Below are positions 17,403 through 26,828 of a stretch of DNA of 45,636 bases, in pieces. Position 1 is the stretch's first letter. The number at the start of each line of letters is the position of its first letter. The notes under the pieces were generated by a model. It was given only the letters and a program-made list of their open reading frames with translations, did no database searches and was not told the DNA's origin. Origin of the DNA: Alicyclobacillaceae bacterium I2511 (GTDB taxonomy: Bacteria; Bacillota; Bacilli; Alicyclobacillales; Alicyclobacillaceae); assembly GCA_003584005.1 (NCBI GenBank), contig QXHL01000023.1, positions 1 through 45,636 of the forward strand, written 5' to 3'. Both the position numbers and the translations under genes were made by a program.

Positions 17403-18683
17403 TTACGCGATAATGTCGCGGTGCTGCGAATATTGGGAATATTCACGTTGATCCATAATATGCCACAAATGGTCCGCAGCATCCCAAATGTCCGTGTATG
17501 TGGTATAGAGCGGAACAGGAGCTAGACGGATCACCTCCGGCGGCCGATAATCGGGGATCACATGACGAGCTTTGAGAGCCTTACAGATGCGGACGGCTTC
17601 AGGATGGACCAGTGCTATGTGCCCCCCACGCCGGGTATCATCTTTAGGTGTCACGACTCGCATGTCAAAATCCTTGAGCCGAATCTCCGCCAAGTCCATG
17701 AAATAACGGGTTAATTGCAAGGATTTTGCCCGTATGGCCTCCACCGTAGTTTCTGCAAACATTTCCAGCGACCCAATCAACGGAGCTAGACTTAGTAGGT
17801 GGGGCGTTCCAATTTGGAATGCGCCGGCATCAGGTGCGGGCACCAAGTGATGCGCCATATCAAATTGAACCGTCTTCTCCGAACTGAACCAGCCAGCTAG
17901 GCCGGGGCGTTGACCTAAGTGATGCCCGGCAACATATATGGCCCCCACACTGCCGGGACCCCCGTTCAAATATTTGTAGGTGCACCAAAAGGCAAAATCA
18001 ACGCCCCAGGCGGTGAGATGATGCGGAATGACCCCTGCGGAATGCGCGAGGTCAAAGCCAATGAGAATATGGCGTTCGTGGGCGGCGGCGGTCAGCTTAG
18101 CGATGTCGAGTAATTGTCCACTGACGAAGAGTACCGACGGTAAAATGACGAGAGCTACCTCCGGCGTCATAGCGGCGATGATGTCATCCTCGTTGAGGGT
18201 AAATCCGTCGGGGCTGGTCACTTGCACTAAGGCGTCATCGGGTGAGAAGCCATGAAGCCGTAAATGACTGGAAATTGCATAGATGTCCGATGGAAAGGCC
18301 AGAGAATCGGCGAGAATTTTCCTGCGCGGCCCTTGGGGATGATAAAAGGTGGCCAGTAACTGGTGTAAATTGACCGTCGTAGATCCTGTGACAATGACTT
18401 CGTGGGCTTGGGCGCCAACCAGCGGAGCCATCATGTGGCCTAGCCGTTCAGAGAGCTCGAACCAAGGGTGAGAACCTTCAGACCAACCGTCAATACCATA
18501 ATCGCGCCAACTGTTGAGTACGGATTCTAAAGATGCTTCAGCACGGCGCGACAACAGGCCTAATGAGTTGCCATCGAGATAGAGACGGTGTGCGGCCAGT
18601 GAGAACTCTTCGCGGAATTGAGTGAGCGGAGCCTGGCGGTCTAGTGCTTCAGCAAATTCCCGGGATGCTTGAAAAGCAGACAT
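17403..18683 (-). CDS. kynU: Kynureninase
   Basis: This 426-residue PLP enzyme cleaves L-kynurenine to anthranilate and alanine (3-hydroxykynurenine to 3-hydroxyanthranilate). Family signatures are RLYLDGNSLGLL near the N-terminus, GSTTVNLHQLL (phosphate contact), FDLAHSAGVIPHHL, the Schiff-base lysine in FWCTYKYLNGGPGS and RPGLAGWFSS. Length is normal; the last ~15 residues may be an extension created near the IS4 fragment. No kynA/kynB is in the window, so it stands alone. A 194-base gap (18684-18877) follows without a recognisable gene. Confidence 0.93.
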   Translation of the reverse strand: MSAFQASREFAEALDRQAPLTQFREEFSLAAHRLYLDGNSLGLLSRRAEASLESVLNSWRDYGIDGWSEGSHPWFELSERLGHMMAPLVGAQAHEVIVTGSTTVNLHQLLATFYHPQGPRRKILADSLAFPSDIYAISSHLRLHGFSPDDALVQVTSPDGFTLNEDDIIAAMTPEVALVILPSVLFVSGQLLDIAKLTAAAHERHILIGFDLAHSAGVIPHHLTAWGVDFAFWCTYKYLNGGPGSVGAIYVAGHHLGQRPGLAGWFSSEKTVQFDMAHHLVPAPDAGAFQIGTPHLLSLAPLIGSLEMFAETTVEAIRAKSLQLTRYFMDLAEIRLKDFDMRVVTPKDDTRRGGHIALVHPEAVRICKALKARHVIPDYRPPEVIRLAPVPLYTTYTDIWDAADHLWHIMDQREYSQYSQHRDIIA

Positions 18684-18877
18684 GATATCACCTCATCAAG
18701 AGTCCTATCGCTGTGCCGATTGTATTTCTAATACGTACATCAACAAAACTTCATGTGTCAAGCGTCTAACTAGACGTTTCTTGGTATTCCAGCCTTGTTG
18801 CCAGGCATGTTTTTCGAAGCATGAACTAACTGCTGATACCTTTCCCCCAAGAGAATGGTAGCACGCCGAATGAGCAC

Positions 18878-19642
18878 CTACGGTAGTTTAATACTTTCTG
18901 CATAAGTCTTTGTGGATTGTGAAGGAATAACTGCAAATTCCATTGGCCATAAAGGTTGTGTATACTTTATTCCTTTAGATGTATATGCCAGCGCTGGTAT
19001 GAGATAAATCTGGTTTGAACGGTCTCTAAATGCGATATTTCCGTGTATATCCACACCATTGCCTTTCTGTGTGATGTTCTGTACTTTGACTTGAAGGATA
19101 TTCGGAGTCACATTCGTTAGTAAAGAGAAAGTTTTCATGTCCACAGGCTGTTTAGCCGTTAATTGAATTGAAAATGGATAATTGGATGGCATCTCTATGA
19201 GTGTTTCCCCGAGAGATTGCCTAGAGATCTTTAAAGGATAATCTTTTACAGGCTGAATGACATCTATATGCCATTTTCCAAGTGATAAGTACACTTTCTT
19301 ATTAGAAGAAGACAGTGTTACTGAAAAAGGATTCAGATTCACATACCCAATGTTATTTAGCGACCATGTAACGTCCATTGTCCACCAAGGATCAGATTTA
19401 CCCCCATTAAATGAAAAGCTATTTATTATTGCAGGAGCGTCTGATTTTAACATATACGAGAAATTTGTGACTGATCCTGTAATAGCAAAAGATGAATTAA
19501 TCGTTTGATTTTTAGACACATAGCCATATCCGTCCCAATGGTTATAGAATTGAGTCCCACCAACGCTATGTGGCTTAGCTCCACACCCGACTAAAGCTAA
19601 GGCTATCATAACAACAGCCGATTGAAATAAATATTTTTTCAT
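18878..19642 (-). CDS. Secreted lipoprotein, unknown function
   Basis: From ATG 19642 (MKKYLFQSAVVMIALALVGC) the protein has a lipoprotein signal peptide with lipobox ALVGC, then a mainly beta, Asn/Ser-rich mature domain of about 230 residues. A GTG 15 bases upstream is possible but lies too close to the AGAGGAG site. Base composition is more AT-rich than the operons left of it, as in the next two genes. I do not recognise the family. Confidence 0.7.
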   Translation of the reverse strand: MKKYLFQSAVVMIALALVGCGAKPHSVGGTQFYNHWDGYGYVSKNQTINSSFAITGSVTNFSYMLKSDAPAIINSFSFNGGKSDPWWTMDVTWSLNNIGYVNLNPFSVTLSSSNKKVYLSLGKWHIDVIQPVKDYPLKISRQSLGETLIEMPSNYPFSIQLTAKQPVDMKTFSLLTNVTPNILQVKVQNITQKGNGVDIHGNIAFRDRSNQIYLIPALAYTSKGIKYTQPLWPMEFAVIPSQSTKTYAESIKLP

Positions 19643-19677
19643 TTTATCACTCGGCACTCCTCTTATGTGTTATAGCC

Positions 19678-20039
19678 TTAATAGTTAAATCCAATCCATT
19701 CATTTGCTGTACAAAATGCATAGCTTCCATCCGGTTGCCAACTTCCTCCGATTACGGGCTTTTCATACTGCTCTTCAGTAACATTTTTAGAGGAATACGT
19801 GTTTCTCCAGTCAATCTCACCTGATTGTCCTGGCAGCAAGGTCATCGAAAATTGCGCAGTGCTGCTCAAAGAATATGTTACACTAAAGCCCACCGATGAT
19901 GATAAAGTCCCATCAGATACATTGTTTGTTCCAGTCACAGTGTTAGCATAACCAATATTCTGACTGAAACTTAACTGGCTATTTGCGTCACCATTATTTG
20001 TACCACTTGTACCGAAGTTCCAAAATAATTTTCGAGACT
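19678..20039 (-). pseudogene. C-terminal fragment of a secreted-type protein
   Basis: The frame opens right after a stop at about 20040 (RKLFWNFGTSGTNNGDANSQ) and has no good start at its head. A GTG at 19938 would give 86 residues. The sequence is Ser/Thr/Asn-rich with alternating beta residues (VGFSVTYSLSSTAQFSMTLL) and ends KPVIGGSWQPDGSYAFC..., resembling the C-terminal part of an extracellular protein. It lies 36 bases upstream of the lipoprotein gene. The 5' end appears lost. Confidence 0.5.
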
Positions 20040-20441
20040 AAAAGGCGGCATTTTAGACAATCCCATTTTGAGCAAGGTGACAAAGTTTCAAAAAAACGGG
20101 ATTATGACTTATTCGAATTCTTAACGTACGATTTTTCCCGTTTCGTGACGTGACCCGCATTGCTACACATACCCTTCTATCTTCTAAAGACCAACCGACT
20201 CTACACTCCGGAGGGGATCCGACAGCACGCATAGCAGAATTACGATTGACAGCAGGTAAATCAATTTATATATTTACAGGAAAAATATGAAATTAGGGTC
20301 TTGACATTGTACCGCTGCTCTCAAAGTAAATGATGTTTGTGCTAACGACTCATTGGACTGACGTCACCCAAAATTCACAGCAATCAACAGATTTGTTATG
20401 AAAATGCAGCCGTTGTTTAAGAATTGAACGAAAATTGTCTT
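20040..20441. other. Gene-poor AT-rich stretch
   Basis: No credible coding sequence was found here. A GTCTTGACATTG box occurs at about 20299, but I could not pair it with a convincing -10 and gene. The stretch joins two decayed loci. Confidence 0.4.
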
Positions 20442-20549
20442 CTAATGTTCAAGTAATGACTGATACATGCTTGTTAAATCGTTCAATTTTATCTGGTCTT
20501 TAATTTTTGTAATTTCGTCTTTTTCTAGAAACAAGACTTGAACCGTCAT
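20442..20549 (-). CDS. Small 35-residue ORF with a good ribosome site
   Basis: AAGGAG lies 5 bases before ATG 20549. The product starts MTVQVLFLEKDEITKIKDQ and ends QSLLEH; it is a charged amphipathic helix type with no signal peptide. It could be a genuine small protein or the first part of a truncated gene. There is no recognised homology. Confidence 0.4.
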   Translation of the reverse strand: MTVQVLFLEKDEITKIKDQIKLNDLTSMYQSLLEH

Positions 20550-20660
20550 AATAACTCCTTCTTTCTACTCGATATTTCCACCCGGCCGGAGTGGTGAAGG
20601 GCTTGTCCTGCCCCTCTACTTCTATAAAAGACATCGACCCTCGATTTTGATTACACAGTT

Positions 20661-21062
20661 TTAAACTTTTTTTGTGATGACCTTACGAATCAAAATTTCA
20701 CACACCTCCTGGATGGCTTCGGGCTGCATTCGCCCAGACGACCGTGTGGCTCTTTGGATCTCCGGCATGAATCCTTGGCAAAGGGATTTTATCGACAGCC
20801 AATTCTCTCGACGGACTTGTAGAAGGGGTCCCGCCAACAAAACGCGTCTCAACCACGTCAGAAAAAGAAAATAATGGCGATGCGTCTGGGGTTTTAATGC
20901 TCTGGGGTCTAAGATATTCGCAAGGGAAGAGAAACTTCCGTAAATTTCTGGAATCGAAACCCGCCGAGCATCCTTCAAGCGCACACTATCTCAAAAAAAT
21001 CGTCGATATGCGGTATCGGCACGTTCCTTTAACCGAATAAAGGTATTTCTACCGGGGTAAAT
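20661..21062 (-). pseudogene. Unrecognised broken gene
   Basis: One minus-strand frame reads RNTFIRLKERADTAYRRFF, a stop at a run of seven T, then RLKDARRVSIPEIYGSFSSL and, after a Trp/Leu-rich stretch, MQPEAIQEVCEILIRKV. The continuity across the stop suggests a former gene with a slippage-type lesion. I do not recognise the family. It overlaps one arm of the 22-bp inverted repeat at 20826-20847. Confidence 0.4.
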
Positions 21063-21084
21063 CCGCGTTTTGTTGGCGGGACCC
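20826..21084. repeat. 22-bp perfect inverted repeat
   Basis: GGGGTCCCGCCAACAAAAC(GCG) at 20826-20847 is repeated exactly in inverse orientation at 21063-21084. The second arm falls where the nucleosidase pseudogene loses homology. This may mark a rearrangement or the ends of a lost insertion. Confidence 0.75.
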
Positions 21085-21453
21085 CATATAGACTGATGAC
21101 CTTCCATCGTATAGATTCCATGGGTCTCTTCCACTTCCAGGTGGTTGAACATCATGTTGAAGGGTCCGTTCAGGAATAACTAGCGATAGACCCGTTAGTT
21201 CACTTCCCAATCCACCGCATATTCCTGTCATGTATAACTCAGAAGAAGAAAATCCACATATAAGCGTCTGAGTGCAACTTGCAGAGTATACCTTGCCGAT
21301 ACCGCAGGCAACGTATACCAGTTCCATTTCTCGGTCTATATGGATGTTAAACAGCCAAGCACCGATTCTATGCTGCTCAGTTGGCGGGAAACGTCTCTCA
21401 ATCTCAGCTAGCGCAGGCTACCACGTCGCTACAACACCGATGCGCTTTTTCAT
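21063..21453 (-). pseudogene. MTA/SAH-nucleosidase-like gene, truncated, with an internal stop
   Basis: AAAGG and ATG 21453 start MKKRIGVVATW, followed by TAG, then PALAEIERRFPP, ELVYVACGIGKVYSASCTQTL (the nucleosidase GIGK motif) and YMTGICGGLGSELTGLSLVIPE (the TGxAGG-type ribose-binding strand). This is the N-terminal half of the phosphorylase/nucleosidase superfamily. The catalytic C-terminus is lost at the 22-bp inverted repeat, so the gene is dead. Confidence 0.7.
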
Positions 21454-21621
21454 TGATATTAGCCTTTCAGAAATCTTTCTTTCCATAATTTGCTACATTT
21501 ATCTCCCCAAAAGTCCCATCATGCAGCAACCCGCAGTCCCCCGTCACCATTCTTCTACATATCACCAATACCGTCGAGGAGTTTCGTTGCGGATTTCTCC
21601 AACGCCTTTTTTCAGTTGATG

Positions 21622-22464
21622 TCATCGTGGCAACTTCCAATACGGTAAGAGTCCCATAATCTCACTCTTTGCGGTATCGATGTTCCCATTGAAAATGACA
21701 TCAAGTACATAAGCATATTGGCTACCGTAGAAGATGACGTAGTATTCATTTGTTACTGCGTTCGATTGTGCCGCGGCAGGTTGCGTTCTTTGAAAATAAA
21801 TAAGCATCGCAGAACCAAGAGCCGTAAATACCCTTTGGTGGCTGATAATGGTCGCATGATTTCCAACGATCCCGAAGTATCCATTTAAACCCGAGTTTGC
21901 TGGTGGCAGGCTAGTTACAAGAAGACTTAACGTTAGGTTCTTCCAATGCACGACAGAACTCGGTGGGTCTGGTTTAACAATTTGCCCATCAGGCAATGTC
22001 AACATTGTGATGAATAACGGATTTGTTTGACTGTTATTCTCTGTCGGCATTCCCGTTGCCAACCCAGTTACCGTTAACTGATTATTATTGTCTGTATACA
22101 TAATATATTGATAATTCACTCCCTGGTTATAAGCGGATGCTCGATTCGTCTGATGTTGTATATCCAATTTGACAGTCCACTGTTCTTTGCCAAAGTTCAT
22201 TCCTTCGTCAGTGACATTTAAAATCGTGATTTTTTCAAAAACATTAGGATCGGACACTCGTTCCAAATAAGCTTGAACAGCTTGAGCTACTTTCAAGTTC
22301 TCTGAGGCGGAGGAGATTGACACAGGAACAGGTGCATTTGCCAAAGTTACGATGGACGTATTGTCATTTTGTATTGAATTCGTTTTGGGACTAGAACCTG
22401 TTGAGCACCCAGTCAGCGCAAATATCACAAGAGCGATAAATCCTATCGTTTTTTTCACACGCAC
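21622..22464 (-). CDS. Secreted lipoprotein, unknown function
   Basis: This 280-residue protein has a clear lipoprotein signal (MRVKKTIGFIALVIFALTGC). The mature part is Asn/Thr-rich with a likely alpha/beta fold (EQWTVKLDIQHQTN, NYQYIMYTDNNNQLTVTG) of about 260 residues. The length and style suggest a cell-surface accessory or conjugation-type lipoprotein, but no family is recognised. It is downstream of the anti-sigma-like gene (about 250 bases) on the same strand. Confidence 0.75.
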   Translation of the reverse strand: MRVKKTIGFIALVIFALTGCSTGSSPKTNSIQNDNTSIVTLANAPVPVSISSASENLKVAQAVQAYLERVSDPNVFEKITILNVTDEGMNFGKEQWTVKLDIQHQTNRASAYNQGVNYQYIMYTDNNNQLTVTGLATGMPTENNSQTNPLFITMLTLPDGQIVKPDPPSSVVHWKNLTLSLLVTSLPPANSGLNGYFGIVGNHATIISHQRVFTALGSAMLIYFQRTQPAAAQSNAVTNEYYVIFYGSQYAYVLDVIFNGNIDTAKSEIMGLLPYWKLPR

Positions 22465-22712
22465 ACCCCTTCAATTCTTGAGCAGAAACTGATGCCGTCT
22501 AACTATCTATTCATTCAATTGGGAAGTTCCGCAATGTACAGATCTAATTCAAAAATCAAAATGGTCCTCTCCCCGAAAGGAGTCAAACCTCAAATAATAT
22601 GCCCGTAAGTTTAATAAAGTACCTAACCATAGTCGGAATAGACAATGGATATGCTCCTACTTAAGGTGACAACTCATTTAATGGTGATCTTGACTGAGAA
22701 GACTCCTTTACT

Positions 22713-24059
22713 CTATTTAGGCAACGCTACCCAATGGAGTATGTTCCCTTGAGCCCAGTAGAGTTCAGTAGACGTGACCATGGCAGAACTGGCGTCCAAA
22801 TTGTAATGTGTCTTTGCCTGCAAATCCACCAGTTGCCCAGATGTCTGCTGACTATAATCCCATCCCGCTAGGTATCGCCCTCCCACGCCAGAGAACCATC
22901 CCGACGCATTGGAGATTTGTTTAATTTTGGAATTCCCTGGCGTCCATGCGTACGTATCACTGTCCCCGTCGAAGACGACCTGATTGGCGCTAACGCCTGT
23001 AAGGTTTAAGACTCCCTTAGGCAGGTGATACATTTTCCCCACCTGCTTTCCTTGCTGATTCAACTGTACAACAACATCAGTATCGTAATTCCCACCTGTT
23101 AGTTCTGCGACGGCACCTTGATCTGTCAGTTCGAAACCCAACAATTGCAAATTCCCGTCAGTTGGAGGAGTGTAGAAGGTACTCCATTTTTTCGTGACGA
23201 TATTGTAACTTTGAATACTCGTAAGTCCTTGCATGTACAAGGTGTTGCCGCGGAGAAACAGCGTCGTCCCCAATCCTTTTCTTAGGAACTGCTGTTCGTC
23301 CTTCAACGATACTACGTACCAAGACTTACCCGTGGCCCTATCTAAAATTCCTACGTTCTGCATGTTGGCGTTAGGTACAAAATCTGTCCAGGCGATCCAC
23401 TGAGGCGATAAAACTGCTGCGGTCACTACTCCGAAGCTGGGTCCATCGCTGAGTTTGGCAATGGTTTGAACCTTATTGGATGTTAGTGATACAAAGTAAA
23501 GGGTCGATATATAGCCTGGTGCGGTCACATACCCATCTCCATGAACATTCACCGCTACCAAACTTCCGTCTCCGTCAACGCTGGCTAACACCGAAGCACC
23601 TGTACCGGACGACCCAGGAAACGGATGCGAATGAATCGTCGCCCCCTGAAGGAAATTGGACAGGGGCCCCGCATTTGCAGTCATACCGGAATCATCCACG
23701 CGAAGGGTCGGATACTTCGGTTGGGTTTCTACCGGTATGGTTGGTACCGATGGGCTAAGGGTACTGTTCGATGTCGTAGTGTTAGAGATAGCCATGGTTT
23801 TCTGCGGACTGTGAAGCCTAGGGCTACTCCAGTACCCAACTCCAGCGACAATGGCGGTAAAAGGGATAACCACGGCTGCCGCCATCGGTAGCCTACGAAG
23901 AAGCTGCAAAGGGGTAGAGCTGGAAGGCTCAGAGGCCTCTTTCGCCATTTCCATTCCCAATTGATCTCGAATTTGCTGTTTTACAGATGGATCCAGTGAC
24001 GTTTTCTTGGAGAGGTTCTTAAGCCGGGATCTCACGGACTTATATGCCATAGTTTTCAC
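22713..24059 (-). CDS. Membrane-anchored anti-sigma-like protein with extracellular beta-propeller-like domain
   Basis: GTG 24059 with GAGGGG upstream starts a 448-residue protein. A basic cytoplasmic N-terminus (KSVRSRLKNLSKKTSLDPSV) of ~55 residues is followed by one membrane segment (AAAVVIPFTAIVAGVGY) and a large outside domain with repeated four-strand blocks typical of beta-propellers. It overlaps the end of an ECF sigma gene, the usual place for its anti-sigma factor or membrane sensor. No zinc motif (HxxxCxxC) is seen, so the assignment rests on context and topology. Confidence 0.7.
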   Translation of the reverse strand: MKTMAYKSVRSRLKNLSKKTSLDPSVKQQIRDQLGMEMAKEASEPSSSTPLQLLRRLPMAAAVVIPFTAIVAGVGYWSSPRLHSPQKTMAISNTTTSNSTLSPSVPTIPVETQPKYPTLRVDDSGMTANAGPLSNFLQGATIHSHPFPGSSGTGASVLASVDGDGSLVAVNVHGDGYVTAPGYISTLYFVSLTSNKVQTIAKLSDGPSFGVVTAAVLSPQWIAWTDFVPNANMQNVGILDRATGKSWYVVSLKDEQQFLRKGLGTTLFLRGNTLYMQGLTSIQSYNIVTKKWSTFYTPPTDGNLQLLGFELTDQGAVAELTGGNYDTDVVVQLNQQGKQVGKMYHLPKGVLNLTGVSANQVVFDGDSDTYAWTPGNSKIKQISNASGWFSGVGGRYLAGWDYSQQTSGQLVDLQAKTHYNLDASSAMVTSTELYWAQGNILHWVALPK

Positions 24060-24591
24060 CTGTTTTCCCCTCGGCAGTGAACTCAGAGAACTTGTCCTGA
24101 GACTGTTTGCGCAGTGTTTGCACGGCTCGATGAAGGGGTGGTACGTACCTTGACCGAACTCCAGCCAAGGACCGTAGCAATCTCTGCAATGGTCATGTCG
24201 TGCATGTAGCGCAGGACAATCACTTGCTTGTAGGGCAATTAAAGTCCCCCAAGCAACTCTTCCATTTCTATGTCAGGATGATATATTCTCGTCGGTCGTT
24301 GGTCTGGGCCTCTAACAGAGCCTTGCGCAGCAAACGTCTCTCTCGCTGCTGCTCACGCAGTCTGTCATAGAGGTGATTGCGGGCGATGGACAAGAGCCAG
24401 GTCTTCGCATCTGCTCGCCCCTGGAATGTATCCCAGGATCGAAAGGCCTTCATGAAGATTTTCTGAACAGCATCCTCTGCCTCTGTGGGGTTTTGCAAGA
24501 CAAAGGAAGAGAACTTATATCCTACATTTGTGTATGAGTCAAGCAACTTCTTCGTTGCCTCTGCTGCGTCCAGGTTTACCATTTTTTTCAT
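24040..24591 (-). pseudogene. ECF RNA polymerase sigma factor, broken
   Basis: Region 2 is intact (NPTEAEDAVQKIFMKAFRSW, AKTWLLSIARNHLYDRLRE). The frame then changes near 24270, an in-frame TAA follows GGL, and region 4 continues LPYKQVIVLRYMHDMTIAEIATVLGWS. A further shift is needed to read PLHRAVQTLRKQ. Three lesions within 200 bases make this a true pseudogene unless the sequence is poor here. Its start overlaps nothing upstream; the anti-sigma-like gene overlaps its end. Confidence 0.8.
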
Positions 24592-25068
24592 CTTTCAGGT
24601 GACACATTAGACGATTGGAAATTACATTTTGTTACACTCCAGCAATTCCTATCAAAAGTTTAAATGCCTTGCGACTCTTTTTCATCCTCTTAACCCCTTC
24701 GTTACGACTCACGATGAAAACTGTGTGACGAATCCAAAATCGTAAATAAACTCCGTCAACCTTGCTGAGACGGCTGATGCCTTAATGCTCAGTCTCCGTT
24801 TCATCTTCTATTTCCGTTCGTACCCCCCATGTGTTCCCAATCCCGATTTCAATGGATTTATTCATCAGCCACGTCAAGAAGTAAGTCCCATACCTCTTAC
24901 TGCATATTCCGCCCCGTTAGGTCAAGAACAAGCACGAAAAACAACAGTATAAACATGCTATATCAGTATATATCAGAGAGCGACGATGGCTTATTTCCAA
25001 TCTAACCGCACCATGGAAATCCGTCAATGTATGAACCTCATTCCACCATAAACTCCGGATACCCTTTT
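24592..25068. other. 477-base gap without a gene
   Basis: No coding sequence is supported here. An AT-rich block with TATATCAGTATATATCAG is at about 24958-24976. It should contain the former sigma-gene promoter, but no clear ECF-type -35 (GGAAC/TGTAAC) plus -10 pair is certain. Confidence 0.4.
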
Positions 25069-25903
25069 AGAGCGTGTCCGAAAAGCCCTCGATTTTGACT
25101 AAATAACAAAACGCACCGATCCGCAAAACTGGTAAAATTGAAGGTGACTAAACCGTCCAATTTACCAATTCCGGAGGTGCGTTTTCATGGGTTTGCAGTC
25201 GGAACTGCTTCCATACGCTGATTATAACACACTTGGCTTTGACCCTGAACGGATCGATTACATAGGTCACGTTGATGACTCGTTTATCGACGAACTCATT
25301 GGCCCTCTGTATAGCACAAACGGTCGCAGACCCGCTCTGCCTCATACCTACTTCCGTATGCACTCTCTGTACTTCACCAGACCAAAAATCACGTCGTTCC
25401 GCCAATGATGCAAACAATTGCGGGATGCCAAGAACCATGCATGGCGGCGCAATTTCATTGATGTACATAACCCCGCCTTGGTGCCGTCCCACCAGAGTTT
25501 GAGCGACTTTCGTAGGAAGGTCGGGCCAGTGCTATTTGAGAACATCCGTGACGAGTTCATCCGTCAGTCTGTTCAAATCGAGGGGCTCATTCAGGACACC
25601 TTGGCTGCCATCGATTCACGCCCTATCTACGCTAACGTCAACGGATATAAGAAGAAGTGATGCAGTTGCGAGGACAAGTCCGACTTGATATCGCTGCATA
25701 GACGAGCCACATCTGCTTTTGCAAATTAAGCTGCAGTCACTGACAAGGGGGTCATGTGCCCATTTTCGAGGGTGTGCTAGCGATACCGCCTCTTCCAGAT
25801 CGAATCGCTCAATTTCCAAGTAATTAAATTCCATATACGGAAACGGAGGCCCCGACATTTGGGCGGGTTCACTCCTGTATCTGATGCTTTTCGGACACGC
25901 TCT
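25069..25903 (+). mobile_element. IS1182-like element, internally deleted
   Basis: Inverted ends AGAGCGTGTCCGAAAAGC (25069-25086) and its complement (about 25886-25903) enclose 835 bp. The 5' leader and ribosome site CCGGAGGTG precede the transposase start at 25187. Full elements are around twice this length, so the centre and 3' part of the transposase are lost. No clear target duplication is seen; both flanks are AT-rich. Confidence 0.8.
25187..25660 (+). pseudogene. IS1182-family transposase remnant
   Basis: It reads MGLQSELLPYADYNTLGFDP, then TYFRMHSLYFTRPKITSFRQ, an in-frame stop, CKQLRDAKNHAWRRNFIDV, QSLSDFRRKVGPVLFENIR and LIQDTLAAIDSRPIYANVNG before a second stop. This is the N-terminal third of an IS1182 transposase. 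The DDE catalytic region is missing. Confidence 0.85.
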
Positions 25904-26453
25904 TAAAGGACAACTTGTGACATTTCGTCCAATTGACGTTGAACGAGATGCTCCAGAATGGATTGAGGCGATGCAAGAGCCTGAAATGCATTTGTGGACA
26001 GGTAACAACATCCCGATTGATGTAGATGAAGTTAGGGATGTTGTTTTAGCAACCTATGCCATTCATCCTGAGATTTTTGCTTGGTGTATCAGGGAGTCCA
26101 AAACAGATAAAATGGTCGGGATATACTGGATTGGTGTCCCATTTATATCGGACGAACACCGCTTAGTCCCATTTGACGCACAACGCATGGCAAAACCTTA
26201 TTGGAGAAAAGGATATACAAGAGAAGCGAGGTCACTCGTTTACGATTACGCATTTACAGACCTCGGCGTAGAAGAGATACGAGCGTCAGCATGAGAACGA
26301 AACACAAACTCCTATTTATCCATGGAGAGTGCAGGATTTGAACTTGTTCGTTTGTATCCACGTTGCAATCCCAAGTACGATTCAGAACTGATGGAAGTAG
26401 AATATGTGTTACGCCGTGAAAAGTGGCAGCAGTCAAGCGGCAACCCGTCCTGA
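25884..26453 (+). pseudogene. GNAT acetyltransferase with one TGA codon and an IS-derived start
   Basis: The frame runs 190 codons: LKGQLVTFRPIDVERDAPEW, FAWCIRESKTDKMVGIYWIG, YWRKGYTREARSLVYDYAF (acyl-CoA loop), EEIRASA, then TGA (26292-26294), ERNTNSYLSMESAGFELVR and EVEYVLRREKW. Relatives of this RimJ-like type usually have a hydrophobic residue at the stop, and TGG is one base away. The upstream IS end lies at codon ~1, and the only upstream ATG (25884) belongs to the IS terminal repeat, so the native start is also lost. Confidence 0.8.
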
Positions 26454-26769
26454 ATAAGCGGAGGGCATTATCTTCAGGAAGCAAGCGGGAGTACCGTGAT
26501 GATTGCATAAAAACGCGGTGGTGTTATGCTGTCGCTGTGGGACTCTTGAGGCAGTTATTCTCATCAAGGTGGTGGTGTTCCAATGTAAATCGAGTGGATC
26601 AACGAGCAGTATACGGAGAGCAATCGAATTTTTGAAGCGAAATGGGAAGCGGAAGAATGTGTGGATTCTTTGTACCCTGATTTTGGAGGCTGCCTTAGAA
26701 CGAACGCGAAATATACGACAAGCATTTTGTAACCGAAACGTTCATCTTTGTGAATCCTCAGAACATCGC
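26454..26769. other. 316-base gap with a short uncertain frame
   Basis: One forward frame reads IEWINEQYTESNRIFEAKWE and ends near 26730, but it lacks a start (ATG followed directly by TAA). It may be a gene relic; no family is recognised. Confidence 0.35.
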
Positions 26770-26796
26770 TTGACATATGATATGTACACATATAAT
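26770..26796 (+). promoter_or_regulatory. Sigma-A promoter before the SRPBCC gene
   Basis: TTGACA (26770-26775) is followed 15-17 bases later by TATAAT/TAATAT (26791-26798). The surrounding ATATGTACACATATAATATAC is nearly palindromic, a plausible binding site for the MarR-type protein encoded downstream. Confidence 0.75.
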
Positions 26797-26828
26797 ATAC
26801 ATACATATTATACAAGGGGTGATCGGGT

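Noticed and set aside
26292-26294. TGA in the GNAT gene as selenocysteine or recoding site
   Set aside because: No SECIS-like hairpin directly after the codon, and the family does not use Cys/Sec here; a TGG-to-TGA change is simpler.
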